In this document: positions 17,371 to 27,184 of the stretch, one piece after another | Position numbering within the stretch: position 1 is the stretch's first letter | Layout: the number at the start of each line of letters is the position of its first letter | Source: Euryarchaeota archaeon | Lineage (GTDB): Archaea > Thermoplasmatota > SW-10-69-26 > JACQPN01 | NCBI GenBank assembly: GCA_016207515.1 | Contig: JACQPN010000025.1 | Coordinates: 186,001 to 250,000 of the forward strand | Length of the DNA: 64,000 nucleotides | Direction of reading: 5' to 3' | The notes under the pieces: generated by a model | Told to the model about the DNA's origin: nothing | The model's database searches: none | Seen by the model: only the letters and a program-made list of their open reading frames with translations | Position numbers and translations under genes: made by a program

Positions 17371-18538
17371 ATCGCGATCAGACGAGACGGCCCCGAAGGC
17401 GTCGCAGGGGCGGGCAATTGCGGTCCTCGGCAATGCTGGCGATCCAGCGGCCTGGAGCGGCATCCCGTACCACTTCTTCAAGGCGGCCCACGAGATTGGC
17501 TTCGCCAGTTCGGCGCTCAACCTCCATCTGGAGCGCGTCAAATGGCGACGATTCGCCTGGAACGCGGGCCGTGTCCTTTCCGGCGACCGACCGGGCGGCT
17601 TCCAATACTCGCCCTCGTGCCTTGAGAAGCTGTATCGGGCCGCCGGCACCCAAATCGAAGGAAACGAATTGGTCAGTCATTTCCAGCTTTTTCCACCGCC
17701 GCGCCTGGCGAAAGACGCCGACGTGCGCTATGGACATTACATCGACATGCCCTTGAAGCCACTGTTCGACGAGTACGGCGAGGGCTCGCGGATCGGCCGA
17801 CGCATCCGACAAGAGGCGCTCGAATCCGAACGCCAAGCCTACTCGGGCGCACATCGTGTCGTTTGCATGTCGCGTTGGGCCGCCGACGCCGTTCGACATG
17901 GCTGTGGCATAGAAGGTGCCAAGGTCAAAGTCGTACTCCCGGGCGCAAATCTGGACGAGAGTGTCGTGGAGCGTCTTACCGCCGGCATCGACGGCTCCCC
18001 GGTCGAGGCCGATCTCGCGAAGCGCCCGTTCCGCCTCGGTTTCACGGGAAAACACCCGGAACGAAAGGGATTGAGGCGACTTGTCGGAGCGGCCGAGCTA
18101 CTGGCCAAACGAGGCCATGGGGTTGAAGTACGCGTCATCGGCGAGGTCCCCGCCGATCTCCGGAAACATCGACTGTTAAGATCTTTTGGCTTCATCGACA
18201 AACGAGGGGAAATGGAACGCTTCGTGCGCGAAGTGTCAGGTTTCGACCTGGGCTGTCTCCCCTCTTACGCGGAGGGCCTCGGCATCTCGACCCTTGAATC
18301 TTTGAGGCTAGGAGTCCCAGTGCTCGGCACGGCCGTAGGTGGGATACCGGACGCGATTCCAGCCGGCGCCGGGATCCTCGTGGAACGAGACGTGACGCCC
18401 GATGGCCTCGCGGATGCCATCGAACCCTTGATCGTGGACGCCTCGAGATATACCCGCATGCGGCAAGAAGCACGCCGTCTCCGACATCACTACGCATGGA
18501 AACGTGCCGCGCAAGAATTCGAAAAGTCGTGGACATAG
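17351..18538 (+). CDS. GT4 family glycosyltransferase
   Basis: The first clearly conserved stretch is AIAVLGNAGDP (about 17411). No ATG or GTG fits; a TTG at 17351 with GAGG just upstream, overlapping the previous gene by 20 bases, is my choice. The acceptor domain contains WSGIPYHFFKA and the donor domain FTGKHPERKGLRRLV, LPSYAEGLGISTLESLRLG (E-x7-E equivalent) and GVPVLGTAVGGIPDAI. It ends just before the polymerase gene, whose start codon overlaps its stop region by two bases plus a spacer. Confidence 0.8.
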   Translation: MASTALESRSDETAPKASQGRAIAVLGNAGDPAAWSGIPYHFFKAAHEIGFASSALNLHLERVKWRRFAWNAGRVLSGDRPGGFQYSPSCLEKLYRAAGTQIEGNELVSHFQLFPPPRLAKDADVRYGHYIDMPLKPLFDEYGEGSRIGRRIRQEALESERQAYSGAHRVVCMSRWAADAVRHGCGIEGAKVKVVLPGANLDESVVERLTAGIDGSPVEADLAKRPFRLGFTGKHPERKGLRRLVGAAELLAKRGHGVEVRVIGEVPADLRKHRLLRSFGFIDKRGEMERFVREVSGFDLGCLPSYAEGLGISTLESLRLGVPVLGTAVGGIPDAIPAGAGILVERDVTPDGLADAIEPLIVDASRYTRMRQEARRLRHHYAWKRAAQEFEKSWT

Positions 18539-18539
18539 T

Positions 18540-19994
18540 ATGAGCGAGGACCAATTGTCAAAAGAGCCGCCGCGCGTCGCCCACGCGCAGTGGGCGCTCT
18601 GCATCCTGATGCTGATACTCGCATCACTTGCACCGACGACGACCGACGTCGAGATGCGGACCGCCGTCACGATTCTGGCCGGCCTATCGATAGCCTTGGT
18701 GATCTCGTGTGGGATCGAGGCGTTACACACGCGTTCCCTCGGAAAAACGCTGCTCATGGCCTCCGTGTTCCTCTTTTTTTGGATTGACGCCCTCACCATG
18801 GCGTATGAGGCGTTGCCTTTCGCCACGCCTCGTGGCGGCCCCACGATCCTCATCGGATCCCAATATCCGGGGACGCTGGTCTCCACGGGCCTTTTCTATG
18901 TGGCCCTTTTCCAGGTCATGCTTCTCGCCGGATACTCTTACCGACCTGACCTTGGTCGCGTTGGTGGATTCGTGCGGGCGCGCGTTGACTCTCTTTCAGA
19001 CAGCAAGCGGAACCTCAAGATTGCGCTGGTGGCGCTTGCGATCCTCCCGTGGCTAGCGGGGTATCGCTTCGATGTGATCGAAGGCGTGACGGACCTGATA
19101 GAATCCCGGAGCCACGACGAGGCGATGGCCCAAGGTGATTGGGGTCGTTACCTGTACCCCTTCGGCATGTTTGGCATGGCGCTCGTGTTCGCCGAAGCGG
19201 TCGTTTCGAAACCTGCGAGGCGCCCACCCTGGTTAGGGCTCGCGGGTCTTGGCATCATGATCGCGATATTCGGTGGGGCAAGGCACATCCTATTGTTTGT
19301 CTTGCTGCCCGCCCTCGCGCTTGGGCTACTGTCGTTTCGGGCCATGACCCGCAAGCGGGCGCTCACAGTCATCGCAGCCGCCGTCGTGGTGCTATTGCTT
19401 TTCCAGGCGCAGTTCGCCTACCGACAATACGGTTGGGACAAGATCGGCACATACGTGCCGAACGAACTGGGGAAGCTTTCAAGCGTGGACCAGTTCAGCG
19501 CGCTCCTCTTCGCCGAGTACCTGGTGCCCAGTCAGCACCCCTATTTCCTCGAACCCACCATCCACTACTTCGCGTTGCATTGGATCCCGAGGATGTTCTG
19601 GGCCGACAAACCAATCGTGGAGACGTGGCAATATTTCAATTCTCAATACACCCAAGGTGATCCAGGCTACAACGTCACACCGTCGATCATAGGCCAGTAC
19701 TACATGAGTTGGGGGATACTGGGAATCGTGTTCATCGCGCTGTGGCTTGGGTTTCTCATGGTATTCGCCGAGCGGTTGCTTCGATCGCTCGACCTCCAAC
19801 GGCAGCGTTGCATGGCGGTCTCGCTCGTCATGCTGATGGCATTCGTGATAGCGTCCTTCCGCCTTTACGCGCCGGTATATTTCGGGTACTTCGCGTACGG
19901 GTTCCTGGCGACGATCCTCCTCACGTACCCCATCCCGACCAGGGCCCCATCGATAAACGCTGCGGTCGGCGCCACCGCTCCCGAAACAACGTGA
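18540..19994 (+). CDS. Wzy-like oligosaccharide repeat-unit polymerase
   Basis: 484 aa from the ATG at 18540; earlier codons overlap the previous gene. An integral membrane protein with about ten or eleven hydrophobic segments and a large loop between the later ones, as in O-antigen polymerases. The segments HWIPRMFWADKP and YNVTPSIIGQYYMSWGILG resemble the conserved loop of the oligosaccharide repeat-unit polymerase family. It would join lipid-linked repeat units on the outer face of the membrane. Its presence argues that the locus makes a repeating polymer. The flippase that should precede it is not in the window. Confidence 0.75.
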   Translation: MSEDQLSKEPPRVAHAQWALCILMLILASLAPTTTDVEMRTAVTILAGLSIALVISCGIEALHTRSLGKTLLMASVFLFFWIDALTMAYEALPFATPRGGPTILIGSQYPGTLVSTGLFYVALFQVMLLAGYSYRPDLGRVGGFVRARVDSLSDSKRNLKIALVALAILPWLAGYRFDVIEGVTDLIESRSHDEAMAQGDWGRYLYPFGMFGMALVFAEAVVSKPARRPPWLGLAGLGIMIAIFGGARHILLFVLLPALALGLLSFRAMTRKRALTVIAAAVVVLLLFQAQFAYRQYGWDKIGTYVPNELGKLSSVDQFSALLFAEYLVPSQHPYFLEPTIHYFALHWIPRMFWADKPIVETWQYFNSQYTQGDPGYNVTPSIIGQYYMSWGILGIVFIALWLGFLMVFAERLLRSLDLQRQRCMAVSLVMLMAFVIASFRLYAPVYFGYFAYGFLATILLTYPIPTRAPSINAAVGATAPETT

Positions 19995-20018
19995 CGCCCA
20001 CCCAAATAGGAGACCAAC

Positions 20019-21029
20019 TTGCGACCGGAACTGATCGAAATCCTTGCGTGCCCAAAATGCGACGCCGGCCTTTCGATTTCGACCAGGCAGGAAAAGACCG
20101 GCGAAATAGAGAGCGGTCAGCTGAACTGCCAAGGATGTAACCAGACATACCCGATAGTTCACGGAATCCCTCGTTTCGTCGTAGGCGGAGATGACTACGC
20201 ATCGAATTTTGGTATCCAGTGGGAAAAATTCAACCGGACCCAGATCGACGCTTTCAACCGCACCAAGGAATCGGAGAAACGATTCCGGGCCGAGACTGGA
20301 TGGGATGAAAACGATCTCCAACGCAGGCTCGTACTGGACGCCGGCTGTGGCGCCGGTCGGTTCACGGCGATCGCCGCCTCTTGGGGCGCAATGGTCGTGG
20401 CGGTCGATTTGACCGCCAGAGCCATCGAGGCATGTGCACGGAACACGAAGGAACTCGGCCTGCAGGTGGATTGCATCCAGGCCTCCATCTACGCCTTGCC
20501 ATTCCGGCGCGGCGTGTTTGACAAACTATTCTCCCTCGGCGTGCTCCAGCACACGCCCGACCCCGCCAAAGCCATGCGAACGCTCCCCATCTATCTGAGA
20601 CCAGGCGGTGAGATCGCTTACTGGATCTACGAACGCCGATGGACGCGTTTCTTGATGGCCCGGACGTACCTTCGTCCCATCACACGCCGGTTGCCTCCCC
20701 GAGCCAACTACATCTTGAGCCTTTTCCTGACCGCGATCTTCTTTCCGATCACCCTCGTCATCTCGCTTCTACCCGGCGGACAGACCGTCGTCAAGTGTTT
20801 TCCCATATCTGCGCGCCACTACTGGAGGCGCCTGAGTATTCGCGAACAGTGGCATTGGACCGTCCTCGACACGTTCGACACGTATGCCCCGGCCTACGAG
20901 TTCGTCCAGAGCGAGGCCGATGTCGTTTCGTCGCTTGAGGCCGCGAGCGTCGAGGGCATTTCCCGGCGACCCGCCCGGGGCATGGCGATAGTCGGCCGGA
21001 AAGCGGCGACCGGCGGTGCCCTGCAATGA
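20019..21029 (+). CDS. methyltransferase with Trm112-like zinc domain
   Basis: 336 aa, TTG start at 20019 with AGGAGA eleven bases upstream. The N-terminus is a Trm112-type ribbon (LACPKCDAGL...CQGCNQTYPIVHGIPRF), then a class I methyltransferase core with motif I VLDAGCGAGRFT, VAVDLT, and LGVLQHTPDP. The C-terminal part has a hydrophobic stretch around ILSLFLTAIFFPITLVISLL that could bind or cross the membrane. It fits sugar O-methylation of a lipid-linked glycan. The next gene starts within its stop (ATGA). Confidence 0.8.
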   Translation: MRPELIEILACPKCDAGLSISTRQEKTGEIESGQLNCQGCNQTYPIVHGIPRFVVGGDDYASNFGIQWEKFNRTQIDAFNRTKESEKRFRAETGWDENDLQRRLVLDAGCGAGRFTAIAASWGAMVVAVDLTARAIEACARNTKELGLQVDCIQASIYALPFRRGVFDKLFSLGVLQHTPDPAKAMRTLPIYLRPGGEIAYWIYERRWTRFLMARTYLRPITRRLPPRANYILSLFLTAIFFPITLVISLLPGGQTVVKCFPISARHYWRRLSIREQWHWTVLDTFDTYAPAYEFVQSEADVVSSLEAASVEGISRRPARGMAIVGRKAATGGALQ

Positions 21030-22198
21030 AAGTCGCCGTCCTGTGCGCCAAGTTCGGGCCCTACCACGAGGCGCAGTTGAGGCAGGCCGCCCGGTCGGGC
21101 GAGGCTTCCGGCGATGAGCTGACAGGCATCGAGATAGCGGGGTCTCAAAGTGACTACGGCTGGACCAACGCGACATCGGGACGGAGCGGCTTCGACAGAA
21201 GGACGCTCTTCCCGGAGGCCGATTATTGGCAACTACGGGGAAACGAGAAGCGGGAGGCGCTCCAGCACGAGCTTGGCCGAATGAAGCCAGACGTCGTTTT
21301 CATTCCAGGCTGGGCATTTGACGAGGCTCGCGCGGGCCTATCATGGGCGATGAAGACACGAACGCCGCGAGTAATCATTTCGGACAGCCAACCCATGGAT
21401 GCAAGCCAAGGCATCCGCAAGTCGCTCTACCGGCGCACGATCCTCGCCCGTTTCGACGCTGCATTCGTCGCCGGCTCGCCCCATGTTCGCTACATGGAGA
21501 CGCTTGGCGTCCCGCGCGACAGGTGCGTGACCGGTTGCGATGTGGTCGACAATTCCCGGTTCGCGAGCCGATCTGCAAGTGATTCGCAGGGGCAAGACCC
21601 AGACCGTCGACCGAGATTACTAAGTTGCCTACGACTCATCGATCGGAAGAATGTGCCTGCCGTCATCGAGGCCCTTCACCGTGCCAAAGCCGATTGGACG
21701 TGGACCATCACGGGTGAAGGACCAACACGACCGGCAATCGAGGCAAAGATACGCGAACTCGGAATGACCGAGAAGATCCGGTTGACGGGCCGAGTCGACG
21801 AGGATGCGTTGGTCGAGGAGTACCATCGTGCCGACGTCTACATCCAACCGAGTCTTGCGGAACCATGGGGCCTCGCGGTGAACGAGGCGATGGCCGCTGG
21901 CCTGCCGGTCATGGTGTCAGACCCCTGCGGTTGTGCGGAGGATCTGGTTTCAGACGGCGTGAATGGTCTAAGATTCGACCCGCGCGATCCCGTGGCGATA
22001 CGCGAGGCGCTAGACCGCATGTCCGATGAGCGCAAGCGGTGGCCCGATATGGGAAAGGCGTCCTCGAAGATCATTGCCGATTGGGACCTTCCACGATACT
22101 CGGACGGGTTCTGGAAGGCCGCGGCAATCGCGACCGGCGTTCGGGGCCGGAAAGGCACAGGGGGATTCGGCGACTTCTTGTTACGACGAGTTCTGTGA
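21026..22198 (+). CDS. GT4 family glycosyltransferase
   Basis: 390 aa, ATGA overlap with the previous stop. It begins MKVAVLCAKFGPYHEAQL. The donor domain shows SCLRLIDRKNVPAVIEAL, TGEGPTRPAIEAK, IQPSLAEPWGLAVNEAM with E-x7-E, and GLPVMVSDPCGCAEDLV. The acceptor half is less typical (VVFIPGWAFDEARAGLSWA). It probably transfers a hexose or deoxyhexose to the growing glycan. It ends at a GTGA/ATG junction with the next glycosyltransferase. Confidence 0.85.
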   Translation: MKVAVLCAKFGPYHEAQLRQAARSGEASGDELTGIEIAGSQSDYGWTNATSGRSGFDRRTLFPEADYWQLRGNEKREALQHELGRMKPDVVFIPGWAFDEARAGLSWAMKTRTPRVIISDSQPMDASQGIRKSLYRRTILARFDAAFVAGSPHVRYMETLGVPRDRCVTGCDVVDNSRFASRSASDSQGQDPDRRPRLLSCLRLIDRKNVPAVIEALHRAKADWTWTITGEGPTRPAIEAKIRELGMTEKIRLTGRVDEDALVEEYHRADVYIQPSLAEPWGLAVNEAMAAGLPVMVSDPCGCAEDLVSDGVNGLRFDPRDPVAIREALDRMSDERKRWPDMGKASSKIIADWDLPRYSDGFWKAAAIATGVRGRKGTGGFGDFLLRRVL

Positions 22199-22203
22199 AC
22201 GAG

Positions 22204-23388
22204 ATGAAGGTCCTTCACGTAGTTCCATGTCTCGACCCGCGTACGGGAGGGCCGGCGCGAAGTGTCCCGGCGCTATGTTCCGCGCTCGAAGGCGCGGGAG
22301 CCGAGATCGACCTTTGGACGTTCCGCGCGCCCGGCTCGGCGACAACCGTCCCGGATTCCGGGAACGGCTTTGACGTACGTTGGTTTGCGCCCGCATGGAG
22401 AACACGCGAGATGCCGACGCGAGATTTCCGCGACGCCTTACGTGCATCGGCCAAGGACTACGATCTCATCCACCTTCACAGCCTGTGGGGGCCCGCGATC
22501 ACGTTGGCCGCGAGGGAATCCTCGCGAGCGGGAGTACCATACGTCATCTCCCCGCGCGGGATGCTTCAGACGGCATCGAGGCGCAGAAACGGGTTCGTGA
22601 AGGCGGCGTACTTCGAACTCTTGGAAAAATCGACTGTACGACGGGCACGCGCCATCCATTTCTTCAACGAGTACGAGGCGGCAGACTCGAAAACGAGCGT
22701 GGGTGACCACACCGAGACGTTCGTGGTCCCAAATGGCATCGATCTGCCCACCACCATCCCCGCCAAAGGCGGCTTCCGCGCCGCCTTCCCCCAGGTGGCG
22801 CAAAGGCGGATGCTGCTTTTCCTCGGCCGACTCCACTGGAGCAAAGGGCTCGATCTCCAATTGATGGCGCTCCAACGTGTCCTAAGGACGCGCGGCGACG
22901 TGGTGCTCGTCTTCGCGGGCCCCGATGGAGGCGAACGACGCGGCCTCGAGACATTGTCGCAGGAACTCGGAATCGCGGACCACGTGTGTTTCACCGGCCC
23001 GCTTTCCACGGTCCAGGCGATGGAGGCGATCGTCGATGCAGACACCTTCCTCCTCACTTCGCTCCACGAGGCGCATTCCGTCGCGATGAACGAGGCGCTT
23101 GCCCTCGGCACGCCGCTTGTGATCACGGAAAACATCTGTTTCGGATTGCTCAACGAGTACGCCGCCGCCCGTGTCGTGGCGTGGGACCCGGACGCGCTCG
23201 CGAATGGAATCACGGATGTCCTTTCGGACCTACCGGTCGCAAGCGCCCTGTCGGCCGGTGGGCGCCGCCTGGCGACGGAGCGCCTCGCATGGCCGAAGGT
23301 CGCCCGGGCGATGCACTCGGCCTATGAGCGGCTTCTGTCCGGCGAAAAACGGGAACGAACCCCCACGGAGGTGGTCGTGGCGCGATGA
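22204..23388 (+). CDS. GT4 family glycosyltransferase
   Basis: 394 aa from the ATG at 22204 (MKVLHVVPCLDPRTGGPARS); a GTG at 22195 that overlaps the previous stop is equally possible. The longer frame from 22039 only reads through the preceding gene. It carries the GGPARS acceptor loop, the YVISPRGMLQ segment seen in WcaI/ExoL-like transferases, LLFLGRLHWSKGLDLQL, LTSLHEAHSVAMNEAL (E-x7-E) and GTPLVITENICF. It is followed by an ATGA overlap. Confidence 0.85.
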   Translation: MKVLHVVPCLDPRTGGPARSVPALCSALEGAGAEIDLWTFRAPGSATTVPDSGNGFDVRWFAPAWRTREMPTRDFRDALRASAKDYDLIHLHSLWGPAITLAARESSRAGVPYVISPRGMLQTASRRRNGFVKAAYFELLEKSTVRRARAIHFFNEYEAADSKTSVGDHTETFVVPNGIDLPTTIPAKGGFRAAFPQVAQRRMLLFLGRLHWSKGLDLQLMALQRVLRTRGDVVLVFAGPDGGERRGLETLSQELGIADHVCFTGPLSTVQAMEAIVDADTFLLTSLHEAHSVAMNEALALGTPLVITENICFGLLNEYAAARVVAWDPDALANGITDVLSDLPVASALSAGGRRLATERLAWPKVARAMHSAYERLLSGEKRERTPTEVVVAR

Positions 23389-24395
23389 TCGATGCAGAGG
23401 ATCACGAATGGTTCGAGAGGCTCCTAGTCTGCCCGCGCGACCGCCTCGACGTGACGCTCGACAAGGATTCCTTGGCGTGCAGCAAGGACCATCGGTACCC
23501 CGTGGTGGCCGGCGTTCCAGTGATGCTCATCGGCGAAACCGAACCGACCCATTCAACGATCACGACGTCGCTCGCGCTGGCCGACGAATGGAAACGGGAA
23601 AAGAACGAGGACCAAACGATCGATCGCCTGCTCTCACCCGGCGAAATCGACCCGTTCGTCCAAAAGGAGATCGCGGCCACCAACGGGTACATGTACCGCC
23701 CATTGATCGGGCGGCTCAAGCGTTATCCCATCCCTCGACTCCCGCTCGAGCCCGGGCAGGGGAAGACCTTTCTGGAGATCGGGTCAAATTGGGGCCGCTG
23801 GTGTGTCGCGGCCGAACGCCAAGGATATGCCGCCATAGGACTCGACCCGTCGCTTCCCGCCGTAATGGCCGCCAACCGCGTCGCGAAGCAATTGGGCGTT
23901 TCTCCACGATTTGTGGTCGGCGACGGAAGGGCCCTGCCATTTCGCGACGCCAGCTTCGACACGTGCTTCTCCTACAGTGTCTTGCAGCATTTTTCGAAGA
24001 AAGACGCGACAAATGCCCTTCAAGACATGGGCCGGGTGCTTCGGCCGGGAGGGACGTCCCTCGTGCAACTGCCGAACCGCTACGGAGTGCGAAACGTCTT
24101 GCATCAGGCGCGCCAGGGCTTCAAGGAGGCCACTGGCTTTGGGGTCCGTTATTGGACGGCCGGCGAGATGAGGGCCGTCTTCGGTAAGGCAATAGGAAAG
24201 ACCCGCATAATGATCGATGGATTCTTCACCCTGAACCCGCAGACGACCGACCTCGACCTACTTCGACCAGAACATCGCGCGGTCGTGCGCGTTTCCGAGA
24301 CGCTGAAATCGCTCAGCAAGTTGGCTCCGCCGCTGATGGGACTGGCGGACAGCCTCTATGCACTCTCGACGCGCGACAGGAAAACCATAGCCTAG
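23385..24395 (+). CDS. methyltransferase with N-terminal zinc-ribbon-like domain
   Basis: 336 aa; start fixed by the ATGA overlap. The N-terminal region (LLVCPRDRLDVTL...YPVVAGVPVMLIGE) is a Trm112-like domain that has only part of the usual Cys set. The methyltransferase core follows: FLEIGSNWGRW (motif I), IGLDPS, then CFSYSVLQHFSK and a conserved LRPGGTSLVQLPN. It is similar in plan to the enzyme at 20019, so the locus has at least two Trm112-fused sugar methyltransferases. Acceptor unknown. Confidence 0.78.
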   Translation: MIDAEDHEWFERLLVCPRDRLDVTLDKDSLACSKDHRYPVVAGVPVMLIGETEPTHSTITTSLALADEWKREKNEDQTIDRLLSPGEIDPFVQKEIAATNGYMYRPLIGRLKRYPIPRLPLEPGQGKTFLEIGSNWGRWCVAAERQGYAAIGLDPSLPAVMAANRVAKQLGVSPRFVVGDGRALPFRDASFDTCFSYSVLQHFSKKDATNALQDMGRVLRPGGTSLVQLPNRYGVRNVLHQARQGFKEATGFGVRYWTAGEMRAVFGKAIGKTRIMIDGFFTLNPQTTDLDLLRPEHRAVVRVSETLKSLSKLAPPLMGLADSLYALSTRDRKTIA

Positions 24396-24410
24396 GCTCA
24401 GGGACCTAAG

Positions 24411-26321
24411 ATGTGCGGAATCTGCGGTGTGATCGGGAATATCCGGCGCGGCGAAGCCTCGGAGGCGACGTCCCGGATGCTGGCTGCGCAGGTCCACCGC
24501 GGTCCCGACGGTTCCGGCGCGGCGATCGTGGCGGAGAATCCGGCCGCTTGCATCGGGAACCGGCGACTGGCGATCGTGGATCTCTCCAAGACCGGCGACC
24601 AACCCATGGTGGGAAAGAGCGGCGCCACGATGGTCTACAATGGCGAACTTTACAATGCACCCCAAATCCGGTCAGAGCTCGAAGCGGCCGGAGCATCGTT
24701 TACAGGCACGAGCGATACGGAGGTCGCGCTACAGGCATTCGAACGTTGGGGCCCGGACGCGTTCTCCAGGTTTTCGGGAATGTTCGCCCTTGCGATCTGG
24801 GACCCGGACAAACACCGGCTGACCCTGGCCCGCGATCCCCTAGGCATCAAACCGCTGTACTATTCTTCCACGACCGGAGGCCAATTTGTTTTCGCCTCCG
24901 AAGTCAAGGCCATGACCGCCAGCGGCCTCGTTCGGCCCACAATCAGTCGCGCCGGCCTCGCTTCATTCCTGGCCTACGGATCGGTCCAGGAACCCCTTAC
25001 GATCCTTGAAGGCGTCCGGTGCCTCCCGCCGGCCACCTGGCTCGCCGTCGGTAATGACGGGGGCATTCACGGACCCCACAGGTATTGGGATTTCCCATCG
25101 CCCGTTCTAGGGCACTCGTCGATTCAAGAAAACGTCATTGAGGCCCGTCGCCTCCTTGAAGCGGCCGTCGGCCGCCACCTCATGAGCGACGTCCCAGTGG
25201 GCGTGTTCTTGAGCTCAGGACTCGACTCGACCGCCGTCGCGGGCCTTGCCGCCAAGGCCTCGAAGACTAGCGTGAACACCTTCACCGTGACTTTCCCCGA
25301 CGAAGAGACGTTCGACGAAGGCGTGATCGCTCGCGAGACGGCGACCCGTCTCGGAACAGATCACCACGAGAAGCCCATCACGTCCGCGACGGCCTGCAAA
25401 TGGATCGAAAAGGCTCTTGACTCGATGGACCAACCGAGCATGGACGGTGCGAACTCGTACCTTGTCTCCAAGGCCGTCCATGAAGGGGGCATCAAGGTGG
25501 CTCTATCCGGCCAAGGCGGCGACGAGGTCTTCGGAGGCTACAGCTCGTTCAGGGACGTCCCCAGTTGGAACCGTGGCATGGCACTTACTGCGGCTGTCCC
25601 GCAACGCGTGCGATCCCAGGCGCTCGCATTCGTCGGCGGGATGAGAAGCGAGGTGGCGAGGCGCAAGGCCGCCGACATCGGCATGAACGGCGCCGAAGTG
25701 CGCGGGCTCTACCTCCACTACCGCCGACTCATGTCGGATTCCGAGATGGGCGAACTCGTAACGACCCCGAGCCGTCTCGGACTCGACGATGATTACCAAC
25801 CGACGCCGGAAAGTGGACCGCCTGCGACCCTGCCAAGGGATGCGCAGGCCGCTGTCCGGATGCTCGAATGCTCCTACTACATGAGAAACACGCTGCTTCG
25901 GGACGGGGACGTCTTCGGAATGGCGAACTCCCTGGAGATTCGCGTACCGCTACTTGACCGGGAATTGGTGGAATGGGCCTGCGGCCTGCCGGGACCTTCT
26001 TTCATGCCGCGCGGAAAACCGGCGAAATTCCTTCTGCGAGAGGCGTGCCGCGAGTTTTATTCGCCGGAACAGCTTCGGCGGCCAAAGCGCGGTTTCACGC
26101 TTCCGATCAGCAGATGGCTCCAAGGACCGCTTTCCGCCACGATGGACAGGAACGTCAGGGTGGTCAAAGACGCCAAACTCGTCGATTCGACCTCTGTGGA
26201 CCGATTGGTCCAACGGTTCGAGCGACAACCCGATAGTGCCGCATGGTCCCGGGTCTGGGCGGTCGTGGCCCTTGGGGCGTGGCTTTCCAAGAACGAGGCG
26301 ATGCTGGAGGGTAACCAGTGA
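24411..26321 (+). CDS. asnB: asparagine synthase (glutamine-hydrolysing) family amidotransferase
   Basis: 636 aa. It begins MCGICGVIG, so Cys2 is the N-terminal nucleophile of the class II glutaminase domain; RLAIVDLS and the YNGELYN motif follow. The C-terminal synthetase domain has the ATP PP-loop FLSSGLDSTA near residue 270 and LSGQGGDEVFGGY. Family enzymes in capsule and O-antigen loci amidate uronic acids or other carboxylated sugars; that role is likelier here than asparagine supply because it is embedded between a methyltransferase and a glycosyltransferase (inference from context). Length is normal. Confidence 0.85.
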   Translation: MCGICGVIGNIRRGEASEATSRMLAAQVHRGPDGSGAAIVAENPAACIGNRRLAIVDLSKTGDQPMVGKSGATMVYNGELYNAPQIRSELEAAGASFTGTSDTEVALQAFERWGPDAFSRFSGMFALAIWDPDKHRLTLARDPLGIKPLYYSSTTGGQFVFASEVKAMTASGLVRPTISRAGLASFLAYGSVQEPLTILEGVRCLPPATWLAVGNDGGIHGPHRYWDFPSPVLGHSSIQENVIEARRLLEAAVGRHLMSDVPVGVFLSSGLDSTAVAGLAAKASKTSVNTFTVTFPDEETFDEGVIARETATRLGTDHHEKPITSATACKWIEKALDSMDQPSMDGANSYLVSKAVHEGGIKVALSGQGGDEVFGGYSSFRDVPSWNRGMALTAAVPQRVRSQALAFVGGMRSEVARRKAADIGMNGAEVRGLYLHYRRLMSDSEMGELVTTPSRLGLDDDYQPTPESGPPATLPRDAQAAVRMLECSYYMRNTLLRDGDVFGMANSLEIRVPLLDRELVEWACGLPGPSFMPRGKPAKFLLREACREFYSPEQLRRPKRGFTLPISRWLQGPLSATMDRNVRVVKDAKLVDSTSVDRLVQRFERQPDSAAWSRVWAVVALGAWLSKNEAMLEGNQ

Positions 26322-27184
26322 TGGGGCGATCCTCCACACCCCTCGGCGTCATCGTCTTGACGCAGGACGAGGAACGGTTGCTCCCGGCCTGTCTTCACAG
26401 CCTAGAAGGGCTCGAGTGCGACGTATTCGTCGTCGATTCGGGAAGCCGGGACTCCACCGTGGCGCTTGCCGAAAAGGCGGGCGCCTCGGTCGTAAGCCAT
26501 CCCTTCGAAAATTATGCCGCCCAGCGCAATTGGGCGCAAGACAACGTGGCGCTTGAAAACCCGTGGTTGCTGCACCTGGACGCGGACGAGCGGCTGACAC
26601 CGCAACTCGTGGAGGAGATCAACTCCATCTTGGAGAAACCCCGCGCCGAAACGGCCGCGTATCTGCTTTGTAAACGCACCATCTTCATGGGCCGCTGGAT
26701 CCGCCACGGCGGACATTACCCTTCTTTCCATCTGCGCCTGTACAAACGTGGTGCAGGCCGGTGCGAGGACCGCGGCTACGATCAACACTTCGTCGTGGAT
26801 GGCGATGTCGGACGACTCAAGAACGATTACGTGGACGTCCTGACAAGCGACATTGACCGGTTCGTCGCGCGACACCTCCGCTGGGCCACGCTTGAGGCCG
26901 ATGAATACCGCGCGCGGGCCGACCAACCTAGGACCGTCCAAGCGCGGGCGAGCGGCACGCCCGTCGAAAGGAAACGGTGGCTGCGTTCACGGCTCTATGA
27001 TCGGGCACCGCTTTTCCTTCGGGCCTTCCTTTACTGGTTCTACCGTTACTTCCTGAGGCTCGGGTTTGTTGATGGGCGAGAAGGATTGATCTTCCACTTC
27101 ATGCAGGGACTCTGGTTCAGGTTCATGGTGGATGTGAAGATATGGCAGTCACGACGGCGAATTGGCCGAAGTACCGCGGATTGA
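26321..27184 (+). CDS. GT2 family glycosyltransferase (WaaE/KdtX-like)
   Basis: 287 aa from the ATG at 26321, which shares bases with the previous stop (TGATG); a GTG three bases earlier is possible. GGAGGG precedes it. It is a GT-A fold enzyme with VIVLTQDEERLLPACLHSL, VVDSGSRDST and LHLDADERLT (D-x-D-type metal site). The C-terminal region has the paired aromatic stretch FLYWFYRYFLRLGFVDG that is typical of the lipopolysaccharide core glycosyltransferase WaaE/KdtX family. It inverts configuration and probably adds a sugar near the membrane. Confidence 0.85.
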   Translation: MGRSSTPLGVIVLTQDEERLLPACLHSLEGLECDVFVVDSGSRDSTVALAEKAGASVVSHPFENYAAQRNWAQDNVALENPWLLHLDADERLTPQLVEEINSILEKPRAETAAYLLCKRTIFMGRWIRHGGHYPSFHLRLYKRGAGRCEDRGYDQHFVVDGDVGRLKNDYVDVLTSDIDRFVARHLRWATLEADEYRARADQPRTVQARASGTPVERKRWLRSRLYDRAPLFLRAFLYWFYRYFLRLGFVDGREGLIFHFMQGLWFRFMVDVKIWQSRRRIGRSTAD